From assembly GCA_020634855.1 (NCBI GenBank), contig JACKAU010000003.1, forward strand, positions 930,001 through 994,000: a DNA stretch of 64,000 bases, read 5' to 3'. How positions within the stretch are numbered: position 1 is the stretch's first letter; the number at the start of each line of letters is the position of its first letter. The DNA is from Anaerolineales bacterium (GTDB lineage: Bacteria; Chloroflexota; Anaerolineae; 4572-78; J111). This document shows positions 33,969 to 42,347 of this stretch, one piece after another. Below the pieces are notes generated by a model, which saw only the letters and a list, made by a program, of their open reading frames with translations, was not told the origin of the DNA and ran no database searches. A program made the position numbers and the translations under genes.

Positions 33969-35049
33969 AATAGAACCCCGATTGGAAATCCCGCGCTGGC
34001 TGCCCGTCGTCAGCATTATTCTGGCCTTGATTCTGGCTCTGATCATCGGCGCGATTCCGCTGGCTTACGGCGGCCTCGATCCGTTTGAGGCTTACTACCA
34101 AATGTTTCGCACCGGCTTCTTTGAACCTTACTCCTTTTCCGACACGCTGGTCAAAGCCACCCCGCTCATTTTAGCCGGGTTAGGGGTAACCATCGCCTTC
34201 CGCATGCGGCTGTGGAACATCGGAGCGGAAGGACAGCTTTTCCTGGGAGCCTGGGCGGCTACAGGGGTTGCGCTTTTCTGGCTGCCGCCGACCACGCCGA
34301 AAGTGGTCATGCTGGCCGCGATGACGTTGGGCGGCTTTGCCGCCGGCGCGTTGTGGGGCGCTATTCCAGGCGTTCTCAAGGCTAAATTGGGGGTCAACGA
34401 GATCATCTCATCGCTGATGTTGACCTATGTCGCGGTCGAATTTAACAACTACTTTGTCTACGGCCCGTGGGCGGCGGGCGGCTTCGGCCTGACCGCGCCG
34501 TACCCTCGCACCGCCTGGTTTCCGCGCCTGACCGACTTTGGCGACACCATCCCGGCCTTTCGGGGGATGACCGCCCATTTGGGTATTCTGTACGGCATTA
34601 TCGCCGCCGTGATCCTGTTTGTGATCTTCAAGTACAGCAAGTGGGGCTACGAGTTGAAGGTCATCGGCGACAATCCGAACGCGGCCCGGTACGCCGGGAT
34701 GAACCTGTCTCGGACCATTATTCTGACGATGATCATTTCGGGCGGGTTGGCCGGATTGGCCGGGATGTCGGAGGTGGCAGGCGTAGTTCACCGCTTGCAG
34801 GAGAATTTCTCGCCGGGCTATGGCTTCACCGCGATCATTGTGGCCTGGCTGGCGCGGTTGAATCCGCTGGCGGTGATTGTGGTCGGTTATCTGTTCGGCG
34901 GCTTGCTGGTCGGCGGCGACGCCATTCAACCGGCCGGGATTCCGCTGTTGATCCAGGGTATCATCCTGTTCTGCGTCATCAGCGCCGATACCTTTACGCG
35001 CTATCGCATTCGCCTGGTCCAGCCGGCGGCAACAACGGCTCAGTCATAA
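33958..35049 (+). CDS. BMP-type ABC transporter permease 1 (second cluster)
   Basis: 363-residue membrane permease, intact paralogue of the broken gene at 22,239. Motifs: DTLVKATPLILAGLGVTIAFRMRLWNIGAEGQLFLGAW, GVNEIISSLMLTYVAVEFNNYFVYGPW, GYELKVIGDNPNAARYAGMNLSR and SPGYGFTAIIVAWLARLNPLAVIVVGYLFGGLLVGGD. About nine helices. The ATG at 33958 overlaps the ATPase gene end. A 125-bp gap with small repeats follows. Confidence 0.94.
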   Translation: MRLKIEPRLEIPRWLPVVSIILALILALIIGAIPLAYGGLDPFEAYYQMFRTGFFEPYSFSDTLVKATPLILAGLGVTIAFRMRLWNIGAEGQLFLGAWAATGVALFWLPPTTPKVVMLAAMTLGGFAAGALWGAIPGVLKAKLGVNEIISSLMLTYVAVEFNNYFVYGPWAAGGFGLTAPYPRTAWFPRLTDFGDTIPAFRGMTAHLGILYGIIAAVILFVIFKYSKWGYELKVIGDNPNAARYAGMNLSRTIILTMIISGGLAGLAGMSEVAGVVHRLQENFSPGYGFTAIIVAWLARLNPLAVIVVGYLFGGLLVGGDAIQPAGIPLLIQGIILFCVISADTFTRYRIRLVQPAATTAQS

Positions 35050-35174
35050 AAAATATCAGCACCTTTGCATGTACAGGGATTGGCAGATCAGGAGATAATG
35101 AGACTGGATGGCTGTAATCTCCTCATCTCCCAGTTCCTAATCTCTATCCAAATACAATACCGTGGGAGTAGAGT

Positions 35175-36149
35175 GTGGAACTAGCATTTTTGATTAATAT
35201 TATCGGGGCCGGACTGCGCACCGGTACCCCGCTATTGTTTGCTACGCTGGGTGAACTGATCACCGAGCGGGCCGGGGTTTTGAATCTGGGCGTCGAGGGT
35301 ATGATGCTGGTCGGGGCGCTGACCGGATTTGCCGTGGCCCACAGTACTGGCAATCCCTGGATCGGCGTGCTGGCGGCGATGCTGGCCGGCGGCGCGATTA
35401 GTTTGCTCCACGCTTTTGTCTCGATCACCCTGCGCGGCGATCAGGTGGTCAGCGGACTGGCTTTGACCTTTGTCGGCGCCGGCTTGACCTCAGTGTTGGG
35501 TGCGTCGTATGTCCAAGTTCGCGACGTACCGCGCCTGCCCGTGCTGCCGCTGCCTTTTTTGTACGACATTCCGCTGATCGGGCCGAGCATTCTTTGGCCG
35601 CTGTTCGGCGAAAAGCAGAACGTTATCTTTTTCATCGGCTTGCTGCTGGTGCCGGCGGTCTGGTTTTGGATCGAGCGGACGCGGCCGGGCTTGCAGCTTC
35701 GCGCCATCGGTGAAAAACCGGCGGCAGCGGATGCGGTCGGCGTGAATGTGGGAGCGCTGCGTTACTTTTATGTATTTGTCGGCGGCCTCTTTGCCGGCCT
35801 GGCCGGGGCCTCATTGTCACTGGCGGTGACCCCCCTGTGGATCGATGAAATGACGGCCGGTCAGGGGTGGATCGCGGTCGGGTTGGTGATTTTCGCCGGT
35901 TGGAATCCGTGGCGAGCGTTAATGGGAGCCTATATCTTCGGGGCGCTGCGCCGCTTGCCGCTCGATTTACAGGCGATTGCCTGGCTGCCGTTTGCCAGCA
36001 ATCCCATTCTGGGGGTCTGGCTGAACATGATTCCCTACCTGTTCACCATTCTGGCCCTGGTCTTCTCGTCGCGAGAAGCCATTCGCAAGCGATTGGGCGC
36101 GCCGGCGGCCTTGGGCATTCCGTACGTCCGAGGCGAGCGGGGTGCGTAG
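35175..36149 (+). CDS. BMP-type ABC transporter permease 2 (second cluster)
   Basis: 324-residue permease from a GTG start at 35175 with GGGAG upstream. Motifs: LLFATLGELITERAGVLNLGVEGMMLVGALTGF, ITLRGDQVVSGLALTFVGAGLTS, GLQLRAIGEKPAAADAVGVNVGALRY and TAGQGWIAVGLVIFAGWNPWRALMGAYIFGALR. It completes the importer. Its last 115 bp overlap, on the opposite strand, the tail of the convergent amidotransferase frame. Confidence 0.93.
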   Translation: MELAFLINIIGAGLRTGTPLLFATLGELITERAGVLNLGVEGMMLVGALTGFAVAHSTGNPWIGVLAAMLAGGAISLLHAFVSITLRGDQVVSGLALTFVGAGLTSVLGASYVQVRDVPRLPVLPLPFLYDIPLIGPSILWPLFGEKQNVIFFIGLLLVPAVWFWIERTRPGLQLRAIGEKPAAADAVGVNVGALRYFYVFVGGLFAGLAGASLSLAVTPLWIDEMTAGQGWIAVGLVIFAGWNPWRALMGAYIFGALRRLPLDLQAIAWLPFASNPILGVWLNMIPYLFTILALVFSSREAIRKRLGAPAALGIPYVRGERGA

Positions 36150-36946
36150 GGAGTTGGGGAGTTCATAGAGTTTGTAGAGTTTGTAGAGTTTATGGCGTTC
36201 GTAGGGTTCATGGCGTTGATGGCGTTCGTGAGATTTTGCTCTTGACAACGAGATGAGGCGTTGACTAGGGCGTCAAACAGTCGTTGCTGGCCGGGGTCGG
36301 CGACGGCGGTGAGTTCGGGATGCCATTGCACACCAATGAGCCAGGGATGAGCCGGCATTTCGATCGCTTCGATGACGCCGTCAGGCGCCTGGGCAACAAC
36401 CTTTAGCCCCGGAGCAAGCTGCCGCACGGCTTGATGATGCCAAGAAGCAACGGTAGTCTCTGTTTGCCCCATAATCTGGGCCAGTTTCGACTCCGGCTCG
36501 ATGCTGATAAGATGTTCGGTGGGGTCACGAGGCGGGAGCCGGTGCGGGATTCGATCGCCCACTTCATCAGGCAAATGCTCGATCAATGTTCCGCCGAGCG
36601 CCACGTTGATCACCTGTAGCCCCCGGCAAATGCAGAGCATCGGCAAATTCTGGTTGAGCATCCGGCGAACCAAGGCTATTTCGCTGAAATCGCGCTCGTA
36701 ATCGACCCAGGCAATGGTTTCATGGTTCCGACCGTGATAGAGAGCCGGGTTTACTTCCCCGCCACCGGAGAGAATAAAGCCATCCACAAAATCCAATAAT
36801 TCAACCTGATGGTCTTCACCGGGTGGAATGAGAATCGGAATGCCGCCGGCCCGGCGAACCGCATCGACGTATTCCGTACCCAGCTTAAAATTTCCCCGCT
36901 TGTCGCGGGCGTAGGTCGTAATGCCGATAATGGGTGGTTGCTTCAT
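36035..36946 (-). CDS. Class I glutamine amidotransferase-like hydrolase (peptidase C26, PuuD-like)
   Basis: Member of the gamma-glutamyl-gamma-aminobutyrate hydrolase class. Triad motifs: LCICRGLQVINVALGG (catalytic Cys, about residue 105) and IGVQWHPEL (catalytic His, about 217). FILSGGGEVNPALY is the family's oxyanion-side loop. The conserved domain ends near QRLFDALVNASS. A further 70 residues are low-complexity (NLTNAINAMNPTNAINSTNST) because the frame runs through a 9-bp repeat tract at 36,152-36,240 and then antisense into the permease gene. That tail is probably not functional. It could hydrolyse gamma-glutamyl amides from polyamine catabolism; substrate not proven. Confidence 0.88.
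   Translation of the reverse strand: MKQPPIIGITTYARDKRGNFKLGTEYVDAVRRAGGIPILIPPGEDHQVELLDFVDGFILSGGGEVNPALYHGRNHETIAWVDYERDFSEIALVRRMLNQNLPMLCICRGLQVINVALGGTLIEHLPDEVGDRIPHRLPPRDPTEHLISIEPESKLAQIMGQTETTVASWHHQAVRQLAPGLKVVAQAPDGVIEAIEMPAHPWLIGVQWHPELTAVADPGQQRLFDALVNASSRCQEQNLTNAINAMNPTNAINSTNSTNSMNSPTPYAPRSPRTYGMPKAAGAPNRLRMASRDEKTRARMVNR
36152..36240. repeat. Degenerate 9-bp repeats (GAGTTYRTA type)
   Basis: About nine units resembling GAGTTTGTA / GCGTTCGTA in direct order between convergent genes. A related tract lies at 43,452-43,580. Slippage-prone. Confidence 0.65.
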
Positions 36947-36976
36947 AATGGTATACCTCTGTTAAAAATTAGGTTT

Positions 36977-37030
36977 GGAGCATCAAAGCACTGCATTAAT
37001 CGTGTTTGACCAAGCAAGCTTTGTCGCTCC
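36977..37030. repeat. GGAGC...GCTCC two-hairpin repeat, copy 2
   Basis: Outer GGAGC (36977) and GCTCC (to 37030). The second inner hairpin GACCAAGC-AA-GCTTTGTC has one mismatch; the first is degenerate. It lies in the gap upstream of the amidotransferase gene, 34 bp after the end of the stress-protein gene. Confidence 0.65.
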
Positions 37031-37064
37031 ACGTCCACTTCTACTTCTACTGTTATTGTCGTCG

Positions 37065-38792
37065 CTAACGGCAAATCAATACCGGCTGCGTCGTCCGCCT
37101 GAGCAATTCATCAACCGAGCCGCCCAACAGCAACCCTTTAACCGGACTACGACTGTATCCGCCCATTATAATGAGGTCAACGTCTTGCTCTTCGACCGTT
37201 TGCAAAATCGCATTGGTGACTGAACCATTCTTCCAAACAAACGAGGGCTGCAAACCATGCTCTTCTAGATAGGCTCGGGCCTCTTCCTCCACTAACCAAT
37301 TGGCCATTTTGCCCTCGGATACGCCTAAGACCACCAGTGGCATATTCCATTGTCTCGCTAAGTAGGTCGCGACAAAAAGCGCTTCCTTGGCCTTGGGGCT
37401 GCCATCATAAGCCAAAAGCGCCTTAGTAAAACGAGACGGTTGATTGGGTACAGCCAATACCGGGCAGGCGCTGCGCTGAACCAAGGTGCGAAACTCCGAG
37501 CTTAAACGGGTCACTAAATTTGAGCCGGGGCGAGGGAGCAACGGCGCAACCACGACATCTGCCAGGGTAGTCCGTTCACAAAGTTTATCCGTGGGCTGGC
37601 CTATTTCAATTGAAAATTTACCGTCGATGCCGGCTTCCCGACATTTCAAGGTGAAATCACCCCGAAGAAACTGTGAGGTTATATTTGATCGCTCAGCCTC
37701 GGAGGCGACCACACGCAAGCCGCGCAACCGGCCGCGCTCTCGCCTGACAATTTCTATACTTTGATCTAGCGCCTTCCGGCTAAAATCGTCCACAGTAATG
37801 TCGACCAAGACGTTAAAAAACAAACTGCGATGCGGGGGTCCGGCCAACTTTTCCTTTTGCCATACACCGGTTTTGATCGGGCTGGGGGCCAACTTTTTGG
37901 GCGTAATCCGGTCTTTCATTCGTTGAACCGCCCCTTTCAACTCAGTCTGCTGCTGTACTGTAAAATCGTGTAGAGCGGTGCCAATACCCATCTCCCATTC
38001 TAAGATCTGATTCAGCTCAGCGCGATGCTCAAAGACCCACACATACAAATCTGTCTCGGTGCGATTGGGAAAGTCGCGCAGTAAGCCACGATCGCGAATG
38101 AGTTGGGTTACGCCGGAGTAGATGCTGTCGTACCACATTACCGCTGCCTCTTCAAATGAGACCCCCTGTTCCGACGCTCCGCCAGTCAGGAAGCCATAAG
38201 CCTCGATCTGCGCTTCCAGTATCCAGTATTTGCCCGGTACGGTGAGCTGCAAATTGGCTTCAGGGCGACTCTCGGCCAAATTTGAGCGAGCCATGAAATT
38301 GGCGTACTCGATTTTTGCAATCAACTCATCTGGTTGATCATCCGGCGATAGCCCGACCTTCGTCTCTAGTTTCGTCACTTGGGCCCGGATATGGGTTGCG
38401 CCCATCCGCCGCGCAATCGACACCCGATGATTACCATCGGACACAAAGTAAACCTCGCCAATCTGATAAACGCCTATCGGCGGGATATTCGCCAGGCCCT
38501 TATCTTGAATGTACGTCTGCACCAGCGCCCATCTGGCTTCGTTACTGCTGCGAAGGGGCAAGAAGCTCCGGGAGAAATCCTCATAGCGACCGCAGCTACC
38601 CACAATCGCTTCAAGGGGGATTTCTTGGATGCCTTTTTCAACAGCGTCGGTGGGTTTTAATTTCTGGCTGATGTCGTTAAACGATAACAGTTTGGTCGAT
38701 TGGCCCGTAAAGCGAGCCATCATCTCTTGGAGCGTCGCCTGACGTCGCGCCTGATGAAAATCTTGAACAGCCGTAGAAAGCTCTTTATGCAT
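37065..38792 (-). CDS. ParB/sulfiredoxin-like domain fused to two universal stress (Usp) domains
   Basis: 575 residues. The N-terminal part contains IPPIGVYQIGEVYFVSDGNHRVSIARRMGATHI (about residues 103-135), a DGNHRVS-type ParB/sulfiredoxin-like nucleotide-binding motif. A middle helical region of unknown fold follows (about 180-310). Residues about 320-450 look like a diverged Usp domain (LFFNVLVDITVDDFSRKALDQSIEIV ... TTLADVVVAPL). The C-terminal 130 residues are a clear Usp domain (ALLAYDGSPKAKEALFVATYLARQ and DLIIMGGYSRSPVKGLLLGGSVDELLRR), with the GG-x2-GS phosphate-binding pattern. AGGAGG precedes the ATG. Cytosolic; role unknown, perhaps ATP-sensing stress signalling. Confidence 0.78.
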   Translation of the reverse strand: MHKELSTAVQDFHQARRQATLQEMMARFTGQSTKLLSFNDISQKLKPTDAVEKGIQEIPLEAIVGSCGRYEDFSRSFLPLRSSNEARWALVQTYIQDKGLANIPPIGVYQIGEVYFVSDGNHRVSIARRMGATHIRAQVTKLETKVGLSPDDQPDELIAKIEYANFMARSNLAESRPEANLQLTVPGKYWILEAQIEAYGFLTGGASEQGVSFEEAAVMWYDSIYSGVTQLIRDRGLLRDFPNRTETDLYVWVFEHRAELNQILEWEMGIGTALHDFTVQQQTELKGAVQRMKDRITPKKLAPSPIKTGVWQKEKLAGPPHRSLFFNVLVDITVDDFSRKALDQSIEIVRRERGRLRGLRVVASEAERSNITSQFLRGDFTLKCREAGIDGKFSIEIGQPTDKLCERTTLADVVVAPLLPRPGSNLVTRLSSEFRTLVQRSACPVLAVPNQPSRFTKALLAYDGSPKAKEALFVATYLARQWNMPLVVLGVSEGKMANWLVEEEARAYLEEHGLQPSFVWKNGSVTNAILQTVEEQDVDLIIMGGYSRSPVKGLLLGGSVDELLRRTTQPVLICR

Positions 38793-39063
38793 CGTGATCC
38801 TCCTGCCTCATTGCGATTTATAGATAACTTATGATAACAAATTCGGCGAGGTTTGTCTGTCCCACGATCTGAACAATCTTGTCATGTAAACTGAACAAAA
38901 AGGGGGCGCGAGTTGGAAGAGTTCTCAGAGATTTATCTTGGTGTACTTTGGGCCTCCTCCGCGCCCTTTGTGGTAAAATCTTTGGGTTGCGCCTTAATGC
39001 GTTACAATGTCAATCGGGGTATGCTAAATCTTGCAAGAAGTTTAATCTTATAAGCTGTAACGG

Positions 39064-39474
39064 TCAATGCAGATCATCCAATTCCGGCAAGAGAACGACG
39101 CTCTCCTGCTCGTTCGGATCGGTGCGGGCCACGACGGCCGTACAGGTTTCGGTTTGGCTGGGATTGTAGGGCAAATGGGGCACACCGGCCGGAATATAGA
39201 CGTATTCTCCGACTTTGCAGACCATATGCTCCTCCAGATTCTCGCCGTACCACATGCCCCCCTCACCGGATAAAACGTAAATGGCCGTTTCGTGATTTTC
39301 GTGCAGGTGGGCTTTAGCTCGGCCGCCCGGTGGAATGGTCAGCAGATGCATGCAGATACCGCGAGCGCCGGTATTTTCGGCGGAGATGCCGGCAAAATAG
39401 GTAAAAGCTTGCTTACCGGTATAGGTTTCGCCCGGCTTGATGAGCTTACAAGTGGGTTTTGATTGGTTATCCAT
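39064..39474 (-). CDS. Cupin-domain protein
   Basis: 136-residue single-cupin protein. Motif 1 is GGRAKAHLHENHETAIYVLSGEG (metal ligands His, His, Glu) and motif 2 is GEYVYIPAGVPHLPYN (His). Similar small cupins act as isomerases, dioxygenases or sugar-phosphate binders; no substrate can be assigned. Monocistronic, followed on the right by a GGAGC/GCTCC repeat. The 38,793-39,063 interval has no gene. Confidence 0.85.
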   Translation of the reverse strand: MDNQSKPTCKLIKPGETYTGKQAFTYFAGISAENTGARGICMHLLTIPPGGRAKAHLHENHETAIYVLSGEGGMWYGENLEEHMVCKVGEYVYIPAGVPHLPYNPSQTETCTAVVARTDPNEQESVVLLPELDDLH

Positions 39475-39501
39475 CGTGTTACTCCATAAAAATGAAAATT
39501 T

Positions 39502-39555
39502 GGAGCATCAAAGCAGAGCTTTGATCGTAGTTGACAAAGCAAGCTTTGTCGCTCC
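39502..39555. repeat. GGAGC...GCTCC two-hairpin repeat, copy 3
   Basis: Outer GGAGC (39502-39506) and GCTCC (39551-39555). Inner hairpins ATCAAAGC-A-GAGCTTTGAT and GACAAAGC-AA-GCTTTGTC. AAAATTT and AAATTTT extend the outer stem with a bulge. It lies in the gap upstream of the cupin gene. Confidence 0.7.
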
Positions 39556-39600
39556 GGAAATTTTTTCTTCAGTTGTTATAGCGCGATGCCGGTCTGTTGC

Positions 39601-42135
39601 CTAATCGGAGTTATCTCGATTCACGTCCACTTCAAATAGCGTCAAACTATCGCCTTCGCCGTCGAGCAACGGCAGCCGGGCAAAGTCATCGAGATTATAC
39701 CAACCGATTCGCAGTTCATAGGTTCCAGTAGGTAAATCTGCCGGAATATCGAGTGTACGGCTATCGATAATGGTATTTCTGGGCTGCCAATATTGGGTGG
39801 GAAATCGCGGCGGCCCATCAAACCCGGCGACCTGGGTTTGAGTTACGGGATCAATCAGATGGATAAATAGATTGAGATTTTGACCGGGTGGCAGCAGCGT
39901 TTCCCAATAAAAGGTGATGGGAACCTGGGTTCCCGGCTTTATGCCCGCTTCGTAAATCCAGTCATAACCGATTAACCGAATCTGTCCGCCAAAGTCGATC
40001 ACCAGCGGATGAGCCGGAGTTAATTTAGGCCACTGCCGGGGCAGGAGTGGCACGCCGTCCACAATTGGCTCGATTACCTCACCCGCACTATTAACCGCTG
40101 GCTTCGCCGCCCGCGCCGGATCATCGAAATCAAAAATGCCCATGGCTAATCGAGTCGCTACCGGCGCTGCGGCGTCCGGTGGGATAAAAACGTGGTAGGT
40201 ATCGCGTAAAACCTGGCCCGGCGTCAGCATGGAGGTCGGCCACTTGCCGCCATCAGGGTAACTGTTGGCCTGGGCAATCGACTCGCCGGCAGGGTTGAGG
40301 ACGTGGACAAAAGCGCTGTAATTAGGCTCAATAGGACGCACAGCTTGCCAGTACAGCGTCACCGGCAACCACTCGCCCGGTTTGATGGCGGGTCGGTCGA
40401 TGGTGTAGCCGATGAGACGCAGGGCATCGGCGTAAACCCAATCGACCTGGATTAACGAATCAAGAGCTAGCTGGGATTCATCGACCAGCGGGGTCTTGGC
40501 ATAAGCGGTTCGTATGTATCGAAACGGCGCGATGATCGAGAGGGAAAGGAGCATCGCAACTAAAATGGAGGGCAGTAGTAAACTGAGTAGGCCATAGAAC
40601 GGGGGCTGTGGGCTGTGGGAACGAAGACTGGCAACGAAATATCCTAATTCAGCCAACCCCCATGCGGTTAAGATGCCCAATGCCGGCAGCGTTGGAAATA
40701 ACAGTCGCCCCCACGAGGCCGGGGTGATCTGCATCCAGCGCAGGAGGGCCAGGAAGACGATCGCCGTCCAGAGGGTCAGGAGACATAGAATGATGAATGA
40801 TGAAGGATGAATGATGAATGATGGAGAACGAGCGTTGACCGCTGAGGGTTGACCGCTATCTACTGACTGCTGATGGTGGATGGTTGACCGCATCGAGCCA
40901 ACAAATCGGATTACGCCAATGATCATTCCGGCTAGGGCGATATATTTGATCCAGCGCAGCACGTCGTAGAGCCAAGGTTCCAGTAAGATTTGACCTGCGC
41001 CGAAGGCGGCCCAAAAGGAAAGTTCCAGTCCGACGATTTCGGTGCGCCATAGTTCGGTCAGGGTGGGTCGTGGGTCGAGCGCGCCGCCGCGATAGAGTAG
41101 ATGCGCTGCGAGGGCGGTCGGATCGCCGTAGAGCAGCCAGTTGCGCCAGTACCACCAGCCGGCCAGCAGCAGAATCAAACCGCCGATGATCGCGCCGAAT
41201 TTGAGCAGATCAATCCAGGCGCGACGGCGATAGACATCGTACAAAATGACCAAGCCGGTCACCGGCCAGAGATAGAGCATGCTCAGTTTGGTGATAGCGC
41301 CCAGACCCAAGATGACGCCCAACAGCACCGCGTCTCGAATCGAGCCGCCTCGTTTGATCACCAACGCCAGCACCACCAACGCCGCCGCAGACAGCGTCAC
41401 GGTCAGGCTGTCGTTGGTGATGGCCGAACTGACATGCAGAAATTGGGGGATGAAGGCGATGAGCGCAGCGGAAAAAAGACAAATAATGAATAATGAATAA
41501 TGAATGATGAACGATGAGGGACGATTATCGGGGGCTGACGGCTGTCGATCACCATCGACAAAAATAATTCTGGCCAGAAAATAGGTAAGCGCGACAGTGG
41601 CTACTCCGGCCAATAAGGATAACCAACGCGCAATATGGGCGGCTAGAACAACAGGATTGGTGCTCCAGGTTTCGCCGGGGGGGTGAAGATAGAGGTTATT
41701 GTTGCCTCGCTCGCGCCAGACGAAGGACCGATCATCGGCGTAGTGCGGGTTACGCGGCGGCTCTTGAAAGTCGCTCAGATCGAGCCAAGATGTGGCTACC
41801 GCCGCCAGAATATGATACAACGGCGGCTGCGTGCCCTCCTGATCCCACGGTTTATAAACCCCTTCGCGCACCACCGGCAATTGGTGATGCGTCTGGATGT
41901 ACTGTATCACGGCAAAATGTTTAAGCTCATCCGGCTTTTCAAAGACCGGCACTGTAAAATCGTACAGTAATCCAAGGATAGTGAAAGCGGTGAGTATAAC
42001 GATCAGACCGTAGCGCTCAAAGCGATGGCCGACGAATGACCGCCGATGGCCGATGGCTGATGGCTGACCGCCGACCGCCGAAGAATGTGGACTGCTGGAT
42101 GCCGGCTGATCACTGATTTTAGTAGCTTGCTTCAT
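39601..42135 (-). CDS. Polytopic membrane glycosyltransferase-like protein (PMT/GT39 type)
   Basis: 844 residues: about ten membrane helices, then a soluble C-terminal region of two beta-rich modules (GYTIDRPAIKPGEWLPVTLYWQAVRPIEPNYSAFVHVLNP and GYDWIYEAGIKPGTQVPITFYWETLLPPGQNLNLFIHLIDP) that look like an internal duplication. The N-terminal loop FTVPVFEKPDELKHFAVIQYIQTHHQLPV has the Asp/Glu expected of GT-C enzymes. Three in-frame inserts encode intergenic-type repeats: about 42,010-42,110 (N-terminus), 41,478-41,565 and 40,795-40,892 (runs such as SFIIHYSLFII and SFIIHPSSFII). They seem tolerated in loops or extend helices. An extended -10 sits nine bases before the ATG. It likely glycosylates surface polymers with lipid-linked sugars; inference. 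Confidence 0.78.
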   Translation of the reverse strand: MKQATKISDQPASSSPHSSAVGGQPSAIGHRRSFVGHRFERYGLIVILTAFTILGLLYDFTVPVFEKPDELKHFAVIQYIQTHHQLPVVREGVYKPWDQEGTQPPLYHILAAVATSWLDLSDFQEPPRNPHYADDRSFVWRERGNNNLYLHPPGETWSTNPVVLAAHIARWLSLLAGVATVALTYFLARIIFVDGDRQPSAPDNRPSSFIIHYSLFIICLFSAALIAFIPQFLHVSSAITNDSLTVTLSAAALVVLALVIKRGGSIRDAVLLGVILGLGAITKLSMLYLWPVTGLVILYDVYRRRAWIDLLKFGAIIGGLILLLAGWWYWRNWLLYGDPTALAAHLLYRGGALDPRPTLTELWRTEIVGLELSFWAAFGAGQILLEPWLYDVLRWIKYIALAGMIIGVIRFVGSMRSTIHHQQSVDSGQPSAVNARSPSFIIHPSSFIILCLLTLWTAIVFLALLRWMQITPASWGRLLFPTLPALGILTAWGLAELGYFVASLRSHSPQPPFYGLLSLLLPSILVAMLLSLSIIAPFRYIRTAYAKTPLVDESQLALDSLIQVDWVYADALRLIGYTIDRPAIKPGEWLPVTLYWQAVRPIEPNYSAFVHVLNPAGESIAQANSYPDGGKWPTSMLTPGQVLRDTYHVFIPPDAAAPVATRLAMGIFDFDDPARAAKPAVNSAGEVIEPIVDGVPLLPRQWPKLTPAHPLVIDFGGQIRLIGYDWIYEAGIKPGTQVPITFYWETLLPPGQNLNLFIHLIDPVTQTQVAGFDGPPRFPTQYWQPRNTIIDSRTLDIPADLPTGTYELRIGWYNLDDFARLPLLDGEGDSLTLFEVDVNRDNSD

Positions 42136-42143
42136 AGCCCCGG

Positions 42144-42152
42144 ATTATACCA
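42144..42152 (-). promoter_or_regulatory. Extended -10 promoter implying a leaderless mRNA
   Basis: On the minus strand TGGTATAAT spans 42152 down to 42144. The ATG at 42135 begins nine bases after the hexamer, so the transcript should start at or within about two bases of the start codon. Confidence 0.6.
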
Positions 42153-42223
42153 CAGCCGAACGGCTTTGACGCCTCCGAAGGCGTGAATATAATGGTCTTT
42201 TACCAAAGAGTATCAATAACAGA

Positions 42224-42308
42224 CCAGGTGGCTGGCACTTAATTGCAGTAATTGTACCGGTGTATTCCATTCAGCGTTGTCGGTTAAGCAAAAGTGCCAG
42301 TCACCTGG
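42224..42308. repeat. CCAGGTGGCTGGCACTT inverted repeat
   Basis: 17-bp arms at 42224-42240 and 42292-42308, one mismatch, 51-bp loop, in the divergent promoter region. Confidence 0.6.
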
Positions 42309-42347
42309 ATAGTTACGCCGGAGAAACGTTAAACATTGAGGAGAACG

